The notes beneath the pieces were generated by a model. It saw only the letters and a program-made list of their open reading frames with translations. It had not been told where the DNA came from and searched no databases. Positions 13,853-26,019 of a stretch of 64,000 nt of DNA are shown in pieces (position 1 is the first letter of the stretch; each line of letters begins with the position of its first letter). Made by a program: the position numbers and the translations under genes. This stretch comes from Apostichopus japonicus (taxonomy: Eukaryota; Echinodermata; Holothuroidea; Aspidochirotida; Stichopodidae): positions 29,444,398 through 29,508,397 of the forward strand of contig NC_092577.1 in assembly GCF_037975245.1 (NCBI RefSeq), in the 5' to 3' direction.

Positions 13853-14215
13853 CTGGGGTGGGCAACCTACGGCCCGCGGGCCACATGCGACCCGTCACTG
13901 ATTTTTTTGCGGCCCGTGAGATGTTTCAAGAAAAAAAACAATTTATACTACATCATCACAAAAAACAAGCTAGCCACTTAAGATTTATCGGCACTAATGA
14001 TGCTGTCAGGTAGGCCTATTATCCCCATTAATTATCAACTGTACTGTATTGACATTATGTTTTTGTGAATACAGATTAAGTACACACACCTATTGCTTGA
14101 AAGTCTTCGGAATCAAAGGTTTGAAATCAACAGCAGGTCGTTGGTTAGGTGCGGCCCAGTCAATTTTTCACTCCTTATATGTGGCCCATTCATTCAAAAA
14201 GGTTGCCCACCCCTG
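13853..14215. mobile_element. hAT-type MITE with 8-bp target site duplication
   Basis: The ends are CTGGGGTGGGCAACC and GGTTGCCCACCCCTG, a 15-bp terminal inverted repeat with one mismatch. They are flanked on both sides by the direct repeat GTCTAGAA (13,845-13,852 and 14,216-14,223). An 8-bp duplication and CAGGGGTGGGCAA-type ends are typical of hAT non-autonomous elements. The first bases inside (ACGGCCCGCGGGCCACATG) also resemble that family. No transposase is present; the length is 363 bp. Confidence 0.93.
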
Positions 14216-14899
14216 GTCTAGAATATATTTCACATGGGAATTGGAATAAACATTCTGTGCCAGTGAATTGATTTGTTGATGCTTTGCCAACATGATCACC
14301 TGATCTCACATAACCTTTCTTTATAAATTGGCACATAGTTCGTTTCTCTCAAAGTTGTGAACCTCCACGATACTTCTTCGATTTCAGTTACAGTGGCATG
14401 CAGTCGGTATGCATATCTTGAAATAATGCACAAAAAAAAATTAAGAATGATTTTAAACGAACGATGCGTTTCGATATCTGCTCCACGAGGCAGAAACAAA
14501 ATCTCCTAAGTGCTCGTAATTTGCTGCTTGATTTAATGACCGAAATCCATGCTGGGTTTCTACTGCAGTTAATTAGTGGCAAAAAAAAACATATACAGAA
14601 GACATCCCATTATAAGTTTGTATTAACACTTAAGGATTGCTGAAACAGATCTCAGAAGTTCCGTTGTAACATCTCTACATATATATATTATAATTAAAAG
14701 CACTCTAAAACAGTATGGCGGTTTGCTGCTGGCACCGCTGGAGTGTATTTTACTTAATTCAATCAGACTTAAGGACCGAAACACCGTGGGTACCCCCACT
14801 TGACTTTGAACGGTAATACCCTATCTGGTTACTGTTTATTATTCGTCTCTCATAAAAAGAGAGAAATGCGGGGTTAAGCCAGAGCAGCTCCCAGGGTTC

Positions 14900-17800
14900 G
14901 AAGAAGATCGTCCTTGCGATGGATACTGCTCTCTGCAACAGAAAATTTGGCGTCCACAGTATCATAAAAGTTCACACGGCTTCCTGTACATACCATCGAT
15001 GAATGTCTCTCGGTACGAAGGTATGAAAAGTCTCGGATTACATCTCTCATATCTCAAGCACACGTATCGTCCTCGTCGTCGTGGTGATTCCCACAGACGG
15101 TTTTGTTTAAACAGTCAATTTCTCTCAGATGTACATTGCTTTCATCACCTGGGTTTGTTGGGGAAGTATGTTTCGAGACTTTTTTTTCCTTCCCTCTTAT
15201 TTTTCTCTCTCTCCGATAAACTTTTGGTGAGGTTGCGTATATATAGATATAGAGGGAAAAGCGATCCCGTTAGCAGCTTGTGATTTACGTCTTGTATGAC
15301 ATTGGCAGTCAGGTGTAGTTATAGTCGGAGATCAAACCGAGGAGGAAGGTAGAAGAGGAGGAGGAGTATAACGTTTAGTTGTTGAAAAGTCTTTCTGATC
15401 TATGGCTGGAATAAATTGCAGTGTCAGCTCGAGAAAATTAATTTCTTAACCGGAATTAGCATCGGGAAGAATTACTCCTCGGTGCAGCAGACTACCTCCA
15501 CAGAATCATCCCTGTCAAACAAACTGGAGTTCAAGGACGATGCTTAAGCAAAAATGTCGTGCAGTGAAGATAGTAACGAATTTGATTCAGAATTAATTGG
15601 ATAAAAGTTGTTACGTCAAAGAGAATCAAGTCGTTCGATACTTGGATAAACTCTTCGAAAAGTTTGGAAAATTTTCTGTCGTCGTCTAAGTAAAGACAGA
15701 TGGTACAGTCTCTTATCCCTTTTGGCGGGAAAAATTGTTTGGAATTTCAGTCAAGTTTCTTTTTTTTCTCTCTCGCAGAAAGATAGTCTCATCCCAAGAA
15801 ACGATTGTTTTTTGGTTTCTCATTCAAGAAATAATGGGAATTAGTCAAAGAGTTTTCTTTTACAGGACTTTCAGCTATAATTCCTATTTGTTTTGATGGG
15901 TTTTTTTCTGAGCGAAAATTTTTAAAAGATGGAGCATCGAGTGGTCAAGGTTTTCGTAGAACTATCGCAGTAATTCGGAGAAGAGTTTGTTGTCAATGGA
16001 GGAGCACTTTATAAGCTGAATAGAAGAAAAAAGCCAGTTTGATGAAAAAATAGTCGAAACTACGGCAAGATGATAATCTTCACCAGTCATCGTACAATCG
16101 GCTGTTCAGTTTTTCAACAGATTTCTTTTCAGATTCTTCATTTCCAGGCCTTGATGCTTCTTCTATTCCTGTTTGTTCTGTAAGGATGGGATAAATGCTC
16201 ACAAAACCCTCGCACCATACGAGTCATTTGTTTTACTTAATACTTGCAGCGATCCCATGGTCTTAACAATCCCTATATTTTCGCTAATACAGCCAAAAAA
16301 TCAACGTCTATAAATAAAATTCCTGTTTTTCTTCATCCAGTCTCTACGACAGACGTCTCGAAAAAAGAAAAAATGGCATTTTTTTCAAGTCAATTTTCTT
16401 GTTTTCCAAAGAGGAACTCACCTTACTGTACTCGTTTACATTTTTTCATGTGGAGGGCTTGTCTAATTCCAATCCTCCGTTTTATTTGCGATTTAGTGGA
16501 TTGGTTTATTCTACGGAACTGCGTGATAGGTGTATAGCATCTTGTATTGTGTTAAATTGCAACTTTCTTTTTGTGCTAAAAAAAAAGGAAAAACATACAC
16601 ATCGGATGGCTGATAATTTTTTTGAAAATTCAAAGAAAAGAAATATAGAATGGGAGAAGTAGAAGAATAAGCAAGAAAAAATGTGTCACAAATCGTTTCT
16701 CTCCTGACCGTATCGTGATAAGAAACGTATCATATATAGGTAACAGAATGCGAAAAAGTGGTGAGATAAAAGAAAAAAAGTCTGGCCCGTTCTAAATCTT
16801 TTCTGGAAGCTCTCGGATGACAATCAGAGACAAATAATTTTGAATAAATTACATCTTCCGTCTACTGTATATATAAATGAATATATATCTGCAGATAAAA
16901 TAATGTTTCGTATGTAATACGAAGCACTGTTCTACAATCTCTGTACTCTTCTATGACGCCTCGCTGTAATCTGATTATCGTTTGCGGGAAAGTTAAGTAC
17001 CTTTACCCGAGACCTCCGAGAGTATTCTTCCCAAAAAGAAAAAAAAAAAGAAAAAAAAAATCAATTCGACGACTGCATCGAGCTAAATGCAGCAGGCGTC
17101 GAACGTCGATTCGCCGGGGAAAGAATTTTTGGAGCGGTAGTTCGAGCTAACGATGTTTAAAAGCTTCAAATAAGTAGGGTAGGCCTTATTTTGTTGAAAG
17201 AAATGTTTATAGACACATGGTTTGGAGAACTCTGTTAAAGAGGGTAACAGACAGAGTTATCACAGAATCTCTTATTAAATGTACGGTTGGATCGTCGTTC
17301 GATGGGGGTGGACTGACGTCACGTTTGCAAATTGCTCAATTGTTTTTTTTTTAAAAAACACTCCTGTTGGACAGATTGTGACTGTTTGCCTGTCAGAGTC
17401 AGGCTACGACTGTTAACGACCCAGAAATTGTCGCTTTCTTCTTCTTCATATTGCTCGTCTTCTGAATTCTCGTTTGTTTAAGCTAAGAACAACTGACGAT
17501 ATTAACGTGTATACATTTGTTTTGTATGTTTAGCGTACGATCTCTGCAGTGGAAGGCAACTTTTGTCGTAACGTGAGGAAACAGGAATTCTGTATTTTAG
17601 CTAAACAAACTCAAGGAGATAAGAAGGCATATATCTCTGTGTTTGAGAAGTATCTGGAGGTTGGCTTTTCATTTTGTGTGGCGTATTAGGTGGATAAGCT
17701 GTTTTTGATGTCAAGTAAAAGAAGACTTTGTTTCTTTGCAAATTAATAGGAATTGTGTAATTTAGAGAAACATAGCAGTAAGTCGCTTTGCCATTCCAGA

Positions 17801-18062
17801 ACAACAACGGTAGACGTTTTTTTGGTTTCATGTCTAAAATTCGCTTGAATCAGACCAAAATTTCCCCTCTTTGCATCTTCAATTGTCCAAACATCTTAGC
17901 TTTATCGGAAGGGAGCAATATTGATACTACAAGAAGTCCCGAGCTCAGTTTTAGATATCGTTGTTTACATTTCACAAAACGTTGATCGCTTGGATTAAAG
18001 AAGACGTGTACCACGATAAATTTATAAAGTACGGTAACAATGAAATTGACATAGATGTTACC
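14900..18062 (+). promoter_or_regulatory. CG-richer, repeat-poor stretch that may hold the SNTG promoter and 5' UTR
   Basis: Compared with its surroundings this part has few repeats and noticeably more CG dinucleotides (for example near 15,060-15,110, 15,640-15,690 and 17,060-17,160). It ends at the candidate first coding exon. A TATATATAGATATAGA stretch lies at about 15,238. No core promoter can be fixed by eye. Short upstream ATGs are present. Confidence 0.3.
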
Positions 18063-18185
18063 ATGACGCTTTGGGTGGACAACTTGTTGCTAACGGTCGG
18101 TTTGGAACCGTACATGTTGAGATTGAGCCATCAGCTAAGGATAGCCAAAGGAGTGTATCAAAAACCTGCATGGACTGTACATGGG
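18063..18185 (+). CDS. SNTG: Candidate first coding exon of gamma-syntrophin
   Basis: An open frame of 41 codons starts at ATG 18,063 (preceded by ACC, a good Kozak context) and ends GGG at a strong donor, GTGAGT, at 18,186. The donor falls exactly at a codon boundary, as the next recognised exon (26,740) requires. The peptide begins MTLWVDNLLLTVG and ends WTVHG. I do not recognise it as a known syntrophin N-terminus, but N-termini vary in this family. The frame stays open back to an earlier ATG at 17,961, so the start is uncertain. With this exon the protein would have 546 residues, close to the 517-539 of human gamma-syntrophins. The upstream DNA is CG-richer than the surroundings. The last 20 or so exon bases and the donor are repeated in the array that follows. 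The link to SNTG is inference from phase, position and length. Confidence 0.42.
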
Positions 18186-18902
18186 GTGAGTAGGAGTATG
18201 TATGGAGAGGGAAACGAAGGGGGGTGGGAGGAGGGGGCTGAGGGTTACATTGGGTATTACAATTTAATTAGTGATATATTGTTAAAGATTGGAGAACAAT
18301 TCCTGCATGGACATTTCATGGGGTGAGTAGGAGTATGTTAGGAGAGGGAAACAAAGGGTGGGGGGGAAGGGTGGGGAGGAGGGTGTTGAGGGTTACATTG
18401 GGTATTACAATTTAATTAGTGATATATTGTTAAAGATTGGAGAACAATTCCTGCATGGAAAGTTCATGGGGTGAGTAGGAGTATGTATGGAAAGGGAAAC
18501 GAAGGGGGGGGGGGAAGGGTGGGGAGGAGGGTGTTGAGGGTTACATTGGGTATTACAATTTAATTAGTGATATATTGTTAAAGATTGGAGAACAATTTTC
18601 TGCATGGACAGTTCATGGGGTGAGTAGGAGTATGTTAGGAGAGGGAAACGAAGGGTGGGGGGAGGCGGAGGGTGGGGAGGAGGGGGCGGAGGGTTACATT
18701 GGGTATTACAATTAAATTAGTGATATATTGTTAAAGATTGGAGAACAATTCCTGCATGGACAGTTCATGGGGTGAGTAGGAGTATGTTAGGAGAGGGAAA
18801 CGAAGGGGGGGGGGGAAGGGTGGGGAGGAGGGTGTTGAGGGTTACATTGGGTATTACAATTTAATTAGTGATATATTGTTAAAGATTGGAGAACAATTCC
18901 TT
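18157..18902 (+). repeat. Tandem array of about 150-bp units carrying a splice donor
   Basis: Five donor-like CATGGGGTGAGTAGG copies at about 18,186, 18,323, 18,471, 18,620 and 18,772 are spaced 137, 148, 149 and 152 bp. Each is followed by a G-rich stretch and by TTACATTGGGTATTACAATT. The array ends after GAGAACAATTCC at 18,902. The first copy is the donor of the candidate first SNTG exon. Confidence 0.92.
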
Positions 18903-19318
18903 CTAAATCATTCATTCTTGTTGGCAAATGATATATCTCAAGCATTGCATAGAACAATGAGAATTAATGGAAACTTCTGGTGAAAGGCATGTACACGATT
19001 GGCAAAATAGCATAAAGTTTAAATGTGGTTTAAAGTATTTTAACGATAAAGTAATTAAGTGAAATTGCGTCAGGCGTTTATTGTCATATTTAACTGGACA
19101 GTGTTGCTTTATATAGCTGACAGAGGAATGCTGAGTTTGTTTGCCAGTACCTCTCTATCTCTCTGTGTCTGTTTCTCTCTCGATTGCTATTTGTTAGTTT
19201 ACATCCTACACAGTAACCATACAAGCATGTGCAATGTGTAGAGAGAGCATCGACTTGGAAATCGTGAACATGTAATGAAGCTTTTAACAAAAGTATAATA
19301 ATGTGATTTAAGTTAAAA

Positions 19319-19356
19319 GTGGATAAGCAGTTTGCTAACAGTTTTATTTTATTTTA
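19319..19356 (+). mobile_element. Short fragment of the same Penelope-like tail
   Basis: AGTGGATAAGCAGTTTGCTA followed by ACAGTTTTATTTTATTTTA. It is almost identical to 39,428-39,466 and 40,477-40,514. Confidence 0.7.
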
Positions 19357-19620
19357 AGTTTAAATATTAAGAGACCTCAATGCATTTATATGCAACTCTC
19401 ATCTAATAATAGAAAACTAATAGTACTACTTAAAGGCACCAATGTGCTCATGTTGATGCTGGTTGAAAACTGAATTAATTTTCAAATTTGATGTGAGATT
19501 ATTTCTCATTTCAAGTATAAGTGGTTTTGTTGAGTTACTGCATGGAGACGGGGGAAAGAAAGTCCGGTTGCATTTGGTGATTGTGTCCAATACACACACA
19601 CACACAGGTGTGTTTTACAT

Positions 19621-19776
19621 TCAGACTGAGGACCCCATTGTTATTTTCATTGTTCAAATCCACGTACTCTAACCTTAACAATACCCCATAACAATAGAAT
19701 TCTTTTGAGGACGTAGTGATTCTTTACAAATCACATCCGAGGACCTGGAATTCTTTTGTTCAAGTCCTCGGTCAGA
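19621..19776 (-). mobile_element. MITE copy C, in CA microsatellite
   Basis: Reverse orientation of the same family, from TCAGACTGAGGAC to GTCCTCGGTCAGA. (CA)n lies on both sides (19,593-19,607 and 19,790-19,805). Confidence 0.85.
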
Positions 19777-21214
19777 ATACAAAACAAGTGCACACACACA
19801 CACACAAGTTATAAGTGTATAGGTCTATGTATTCCCATTTGAGCTGCACTCAAGAGTAGTTCCTTCAGGATGTGAGAATGTTACAAAAAAAAGGCTATAT
19901 AAAACTAAACTAAGAGGGGTATTGGAACTAACAGTAGGCACAAAAAACTAAAATGAGAAGAATCTTTCAAATGATGGAAGCCGTCAGGCAAAAACGAAAA
20001 TAGAAGGCTATTAAAATATCCGAATATCTTGACTTCAGCCGGGGTGTGTCCCAGACGTGGCACCACCCTCCCTTAGGATACCCTTCTAAACTAGAACTCA
20101 CCCAAGTGGCCGTGCTATTCCCCCATGGATGCAAGCACTCTAGCTGCCATGGTTCCTAAGCTAGGGCTCCCCCTCCCTTCCCCCCTCCCACAAGAGATGA
20201 GGCCTCCTCTCAGCTAGTAAGTGAATCAACTCAAGAGACATTTTAATTTTAGAGTTGATCCCACCCCAGTGGCCTTGCTCTCCCCCACGGGTGGGTTTAA
20301 CACGCAAGCACTCTGGCCTGCTGTGGTTCCTAAGCAATGGGTTCCCTCTCCCTCCCCCCCCCCCCCTTACCAAAGTTGAGGCCTCCTCTCAGCTAGTGAA
20401 AGAAGCAAGTCAAAAGACATTTAAATCTTGAGAGTTGATATAAGTGATCATATAACACACGCGTTATTATACTATAGATATATATGTATATATATGTACT
20501 GTGTATGTGCGTGATGTCCTTTGGTATTCTGTATCTGCCAATGACCTAATATAATTGCCGTAATCGATTGGTCATTAGATCTGTTACATTCCTGTCGTAC
20601 AAACGGCGATATGAGGCTTTGTCCTCTTCCATTGGTGAAGCTTTGAGCGTGGTGATTCAATTGAATTTATTAATCTCCAACCTCAAAGAGACTCAGCTGG
20701 CATTTGGCCTTTCTGTTGGACATCTGACCAATGTAGGCAACTTGAAAGTAGCAAGAAAGAACGTAAGGTTTTGAATGAAAGGTTTTTTTTTGAAGACTTT
20801 GCGAGATATGTATCTTACGAGGTTTGATAAATACTTGCTAAAATAAAAGAAAAGAGGAGAGTTTCTAAATGTCTTCAAGGCTAATATCATTTCTGTTAAT
20901 TTTTCATTGCTAATATGAAAGGTGACGACGAAATAAAGATACAGATAAGAGTGATAGAAATATTTAGAGATAAAGTTTGTAAATTAAAAGTTGTAAAGAA
21001 GGGTTTTTCACTAAATCAGTCCACTTTAACATTGTGCTTTTCACTACCCAGGTTTTGGATGTTTACTTGAAGAAGTTTTGAATATTTTAATGGCCTTGTA
21101 TCATTGGCTCTGTGTATAGCAGAATCTGAAATCAAAATTTGTTTACTTATCACCTGGGTGTGTGTACTGTACTTATAACCTGGGGTTTGTGTATGTGTCC
21201 TCATATGTGTGTCC

Positions 21215-21400
21215 TCACATATAACGCCGTTGCCTTTCAATCATAAGGTCCCAGGTTCGAGTCACTCCCAGATTAATGTATGTCATCCAGTTACAGAGTT
21301 GTTGACAATTGACAAATCATAATCATGGACGTTAAATATGAATCTAAGAGACTGACTTCAGTCAGCTTGCAGCTTTCTTGCTTGTAGGAGGATCTAAAAT
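21215..21400 (+). mobile_element. Probable tRNA-derived SINE fragment
   Basis: GGTCCCAGGTTCGAGTCACTC at 21,247-21,267 is a box-B-like sequence after a tRNA-like anticodon-arm region (GCCGTTGCCTTTCAATCATA). The sequence that follows is not tRNA. A convincing box A is missing. Confidence 0.45.
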
Positions 21401-21439
21401 ACATACACATACATACATATACAGTATATACAGTAACCT

Positions 21440-22175
21440 GCACTTTTTGTGTGTACTCATATCGTGTGGGTTTGTGTGTGTCAGTACTCATATCTTGTGG
21501 TTTGGTAAATGTGTACTCATATCCTGGGGTTTGGTTTATGTGTACTCATAACCTGGGCATGTGTACTCCTATAATACTGTAACCTGCGCATTGTGTACAT
21601 GTACTCATAATCTCGTGTCCGTATGTGTGTACTCATATCTTGTGGTTTGGTTATGTGAATTAGTACTCACATCCCTTGTGTATGTCCACTCACAGCCTGG
21701 TAACCTATGTGCTCATAAGCTGTGTTTGTGTATGTGTGTGTGTACTCATAACCAGTCTTACATGGGTTTTGTGTACGTACATGTATGTGTACTCATAACC
21801 AGGTCTTATGGGTTTTGTGTACGTACATGTATGTGTACTCATAACCAGTCTTATGGGTTTTGTGTACGTACATGTACTGTATGTGTACTCATAACCAGTC
21901 TTATGGGTTTTGTGTACGTACATGTATGTGTACTCATAACCAGGTCTTATGGGTTTTGTGTACGTACATGTATGTGTACTCATAACCAGTCTTATGGGTT
22001 TTGTGTACATACATGTATGTGTACTCATAACCAGTCTTATGGGTTTTGTGTACGTACATGTATGTGTACTCATAACCAGTCTTATGGGTTTTGTGTACGT
22101 ACATGTATGTGTACTCTTAACCAGTCTTATGGGTTTTGTGTACGTACATGTATGTGTACTCTTAACCAGGCGTTG
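21440..22175. repeat. Minisatellite with 43-45 bp TGTACTCATAACCAGTCTTA unit
   Basis: From 21,745 there are nine to ten nearly identical copies of TATGTGTACTCATAACCAGT, CTTATGGGTTTTGTGTACGT and ACATG. Before that there are looser relatives (GTGTACTCATATC..TGTGGTTTGG) from 21,452. Lengths near 45 keep several frames open, so the long ORFs here are artefacts. Confidence 0.93.
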
Positions 22176-23639
22176 CACTCAACTCATAGTCGGGTTCATA
22201 AACATGTACCGTTATGTCGTATAAATTGCTAATCCCGAAACTCAGATTGACTTTTCAGAGTCAGCTGCCAGTTTTAATTAAAGCGAAGCTTGTGTTACGC
22301 TCGTCCGTACATTTCGAATGAAGAGTGTAAGTGTCGAGGTTGGTAGAGTTCATCCACCTTTCCTCTCCTGTTTGGATAAGCTACTTAGTAGATTAGAGAG
22401 AGAGGATTAGCCAGATTAGAGGGTGATTGAAATGATCAAGCCTTAAAGAAAGTGACTCGACGAAATGAAATGTTGAGATGAGATGAGAGGCAATCTCATC
22501 TCAGTTTAAGATCAAGCAACTTTCTTCCAGCTACAATTAACCTTTTCAATTGAAAGATTGAGGCCCTGTACGTATTTCCATCTAGCAGTTTGTGAATTAA
22601 ACGCGTGAGATGGGCAAGGCAACTCTTTTTAGAGCATGAGTAAGAAACTGCCCTTGGAGGTTATTAATCGGAAAGGCAGGAAACAGCGGAGCAAGTTTTT
22701 GGCAATATTTTAAAAGTTTAAGAGGGTGTGAATGCCATTTTGCTTCAAAGTGAGAAGAAACACTCACAGGAATGAAGAAAGAACAGAAAAGGAACGATTC
22801 ATAAGTTCGGGGTTCGCAAAAGCTTATACCTGAATCTTTATGTTTCTTGCAGCTGCTTTAGTACTGTAACGGTTTTGTCGAGTATATAGCCAAAGTCTGG
22901 GACCAGATTTTGAGACCCGATTTAGTTTTGATGAAAAAGTTTTATTGATCAAGGCAACTTTTGAAGGCATCTATGGCAACCTGATTAAAGGTAGTCGTTG
23001 CCGCCGGTAGCAGATGATTTTTATGGGTGTTACGATAAGTGGCAGTGGCACAGTCTTTGTTTTAGAGATCAGTTTAATTGGAGCCCTGATAAGTGTCAAT
23101 CATGTATAGAACTTCAAGAACGAGGTACAGGTAGTTACGTTCTTCTAGTAACCAGTAAACACCATCACTTTAACGTTGAAGGGAGTTTATCTGCAGATAT
23201 GTGGATTATCCAAGAACAGGTTCTTTAGTCTTTGATGGTGAGGATGTTTTTGGGCTTTACTTAATCCTGTCTCGTCACAGCTGAGACAGCTTCATGGTTG
23301 TTGAACATTCTTCAGGGTGTGAGATTAAATCCCAGGCTTACCTCTACTTCATTTACCTTCAAGCTGATTGGTTGACCTGATTTCATAATCTTGTAACCCT
23401 CTCTTCTTCTTCACTTAGTTTCAATCTTGTTATCTGGTCGTTAAAGAGGAAGTGGAGGGAGGGAGGGGGGAGGGGGGGAGTTGAAATGTTTTGTAACAGT
23501 AAAGGTAACCTCTAGCATTCACCACGTCAACAGAAGCATGCAGAAGGGAACTTTGCCACTCTCCATGCTGGCAGCATCAGAAGCATTCACAGTGATAGTA
23601 ACGCATGGAGCCATTAATGGGGACTTGTTTTATTTACTA

Positions 23640-24090
23640 CAGGGCAACAGATCTGAGACATGAAGGGCTTCTTTCTGGCCACACAGAGATAGTAAGACTT
23701 ATTCACCGTGATAACAAAGACATTAGGAGATGGGGGAGGGAGGGGGAGGGGAGGGAGGGAGGGAGGAAATCCTTGCATTTACTAAAGAGCAACAGATCTG
23801 AGACATGAAGGCTTCTTCCTGGCCACAGAGATAGTTAGACTATTAAGACTATTCACCATGACAACAAAGACATTAGGAGATGGGGGAGGGAGGGGTGGGG
23901 GGAGGGGAAGCTTAGGAGGGAATTGTTGCATTTACTAAAGGGCAACAGATCTGAGACATGAAGGCTTCTTCCTGGCCACAGAGATAGTAAGACTATTCAC
24001 CATGACAACAAAGACATATGTAGGAGATGGAGGAGGGGGGAGGGAGGGACTTGTTCCATTTACTATTTATGGCAACAGAAACTGATCAGA
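23640..24090. repeat. About 150-bp tandem repeats (GGCAACAGATCTGAGACATG)
   Basis: Three to four copies start near 23,643, 23,788 and 23,942, with a degenerate copy near 24,071. Each has ATTCACCATGACAACAAAGA and a purine-rich GGGAGGGAGGGG segment. Confidence 0.88.
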
Positions 24091-24459
24091 CTTTTTTTTT
24101 AGTATCCACCATGGTTACAACAACAGGGTGGAATCTCAGCGTTCAGTGACATTTACCGTAGCAACGGAAGGACAGGAAGCCATCTGGCATTTCTATGAGG
24201 AAAATTTGGAAAACAACTAGGAAGAACGAATCGACGTTTTATTGGTGCAAACCTTGTGAAGCTTCCTAAAAAGAAGAGATAAGGTTGCAACCACATACAT
24301 GTCACTTTACTTCATGTTGGTAGATGAAGAGATGCAGTTAATGTAGATAGGAAAGTGAATTTATATATAAAGAACCAGCTGAATACCTACATGATTATCA
24401 CCCAATGATGTGTACTAGGGAAGCAGCAGCTGTTCGGCTCCCTAGAGTTGTTGACTGGT

Positions 24460-24473
24460 GGATATATATATGT

Positions 24474-24504
<31 letters not shown>

Positions 24505-24548
24505 CATATATATATAATTGAAATTGTAATGAGTTATAAAATGAGTTG

Positions 24549-24586
<38 letters not shown>

Positions 24587-24607
24587 AATATACATATATA
24601 TATATAA
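24460..24607. repeat. (TA)n microsatellite pair
   Basis: Two TATATGTATATA-rich blocks (24,462-24,518 and 24,549-24,606) flank a short unique piece. They are inverted relative to each other, so a long hairpin is possible. Confidence 0.9.
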
Positions 24608-26019
24608 GTCTTGCAAGAATTGTTCTAAATACCGTAGAGTTGTATTAAATTTGACCATCTGTAGCAAGAAAATATTGTTACCAAAATATAGTAAAGACAG
24701 TTATCTGTACTTTTAATGGTGAAAAAAACAAAAACTTTTCACCATGAACATAATTAATCTGTTCTCTCGATGAAAGATAGATTATAATTCCAGCCTAGGA
24801 GTTTGTACGTGGAATCGCTTTTGACTTCGAGTTAATATGTCCTACAAGTATGTACCGTAAATATTCATAAAATTCGTTCACATCTTCACAACTAACTCCC
24901 ATAGACACTTCTGCCCTTTTCTCCTAATCTCTTGTAAAGTGTAGAGGTTCATAAAGCCCTCTTTCGCATCTGGGCAAATTCCTTTGGGTACACGGGAAGA
25001 GTACCCTGTCAATTAGGATTCAATATACTGGCACAGTGTGAAAGGTCAGGTTTCTACGGAAACATACTCAGTATGCAAGCCTTCCGGGCTAAAATTTTTA
25101 ATTTTAATTAAATTGTTGTTGTTTTGTTTGTTATTATTAGATAACTCTAGAATGATCATTCAACTTATCAGTCTATATTAAACTCTGTTTAATCGTTCTA
25201 TTAAATCCGATGTGGGTTTTAATAGAATGCATCTTTACAATTAAGAAAAAACAATTTGAACTTTCAAAAATTGTGTCCTTCTTCTTTCTCTTGGAATCAA
25301 AAGTATTTTTCAATCCAAAATTAATAGGGAAAAATGGCAAATAGCCAGGAAAGCTTAAATTTTGATCAACTATTGTGACATTTAAAAAAAAAATGTATAC
25401 ATATATATTTTTTAAGTATTGACATTTATTTTGTATTTCCATCCTTCTTAAAAATTTTCCCTCAATTTTTGTTTCTAAATCAATGAATTGGAAAATAGTA
25501 AAAACAGTATTCTCAGAGTTTTTTTTTTTGGCTTCAAATGACAACTCTGCTGACAGGAATTTCTCATATCTGAGAATTCTTGTGAAATGACATTAACGAG
25601 CTATCATGTGATCATTGTGTGATGTCAGTGGTGGTATGTCCTGTTGTTTATGAAGTTTAAAGAAAGAAAAAAAGGTTTTTTCACAAAGTTTAAAGAAGAC
25701 AAAAAGCCAACCATCAGCTTGTATGAATAATTAGCCTGTGTGAACAACAGCTCTCCCGAACAGCTAATTAGAAAACTCTTACTCTGTTTAGGAGATACAC
25801 TAGTTTAAAAAGGCATGTCTGCATGGGAGCTGACATTTTGTAAAATCTGTGTTGCCATAGAGCCACCAGGACCAGAAACCCTTTACTTTAATTCTCTTTG
25901 TTTATCTTTTTAAATTTTCGTAGTAAAATTTTTAACAATGTTGACATATATATATATATATATATATATACATTCAGCTTTTGCAAAAACTATGATACAC
26001 CATACAGACCAATGATGGA

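Noticed and set aside
21561-22232. 223-codon frame, cysteine-rich, and 157-codon antisense frame
   Set aside because: Translation of the 45-bp repeat in both strands; no start context or splice support.
22998-23228. 76-codon frame starting MPPVADDFYGCYDKW
   Set aside because: It looks somewhat protein-like, but no family is recognised and no phase-compatible donor links it to SNTG; left out for lack of support.
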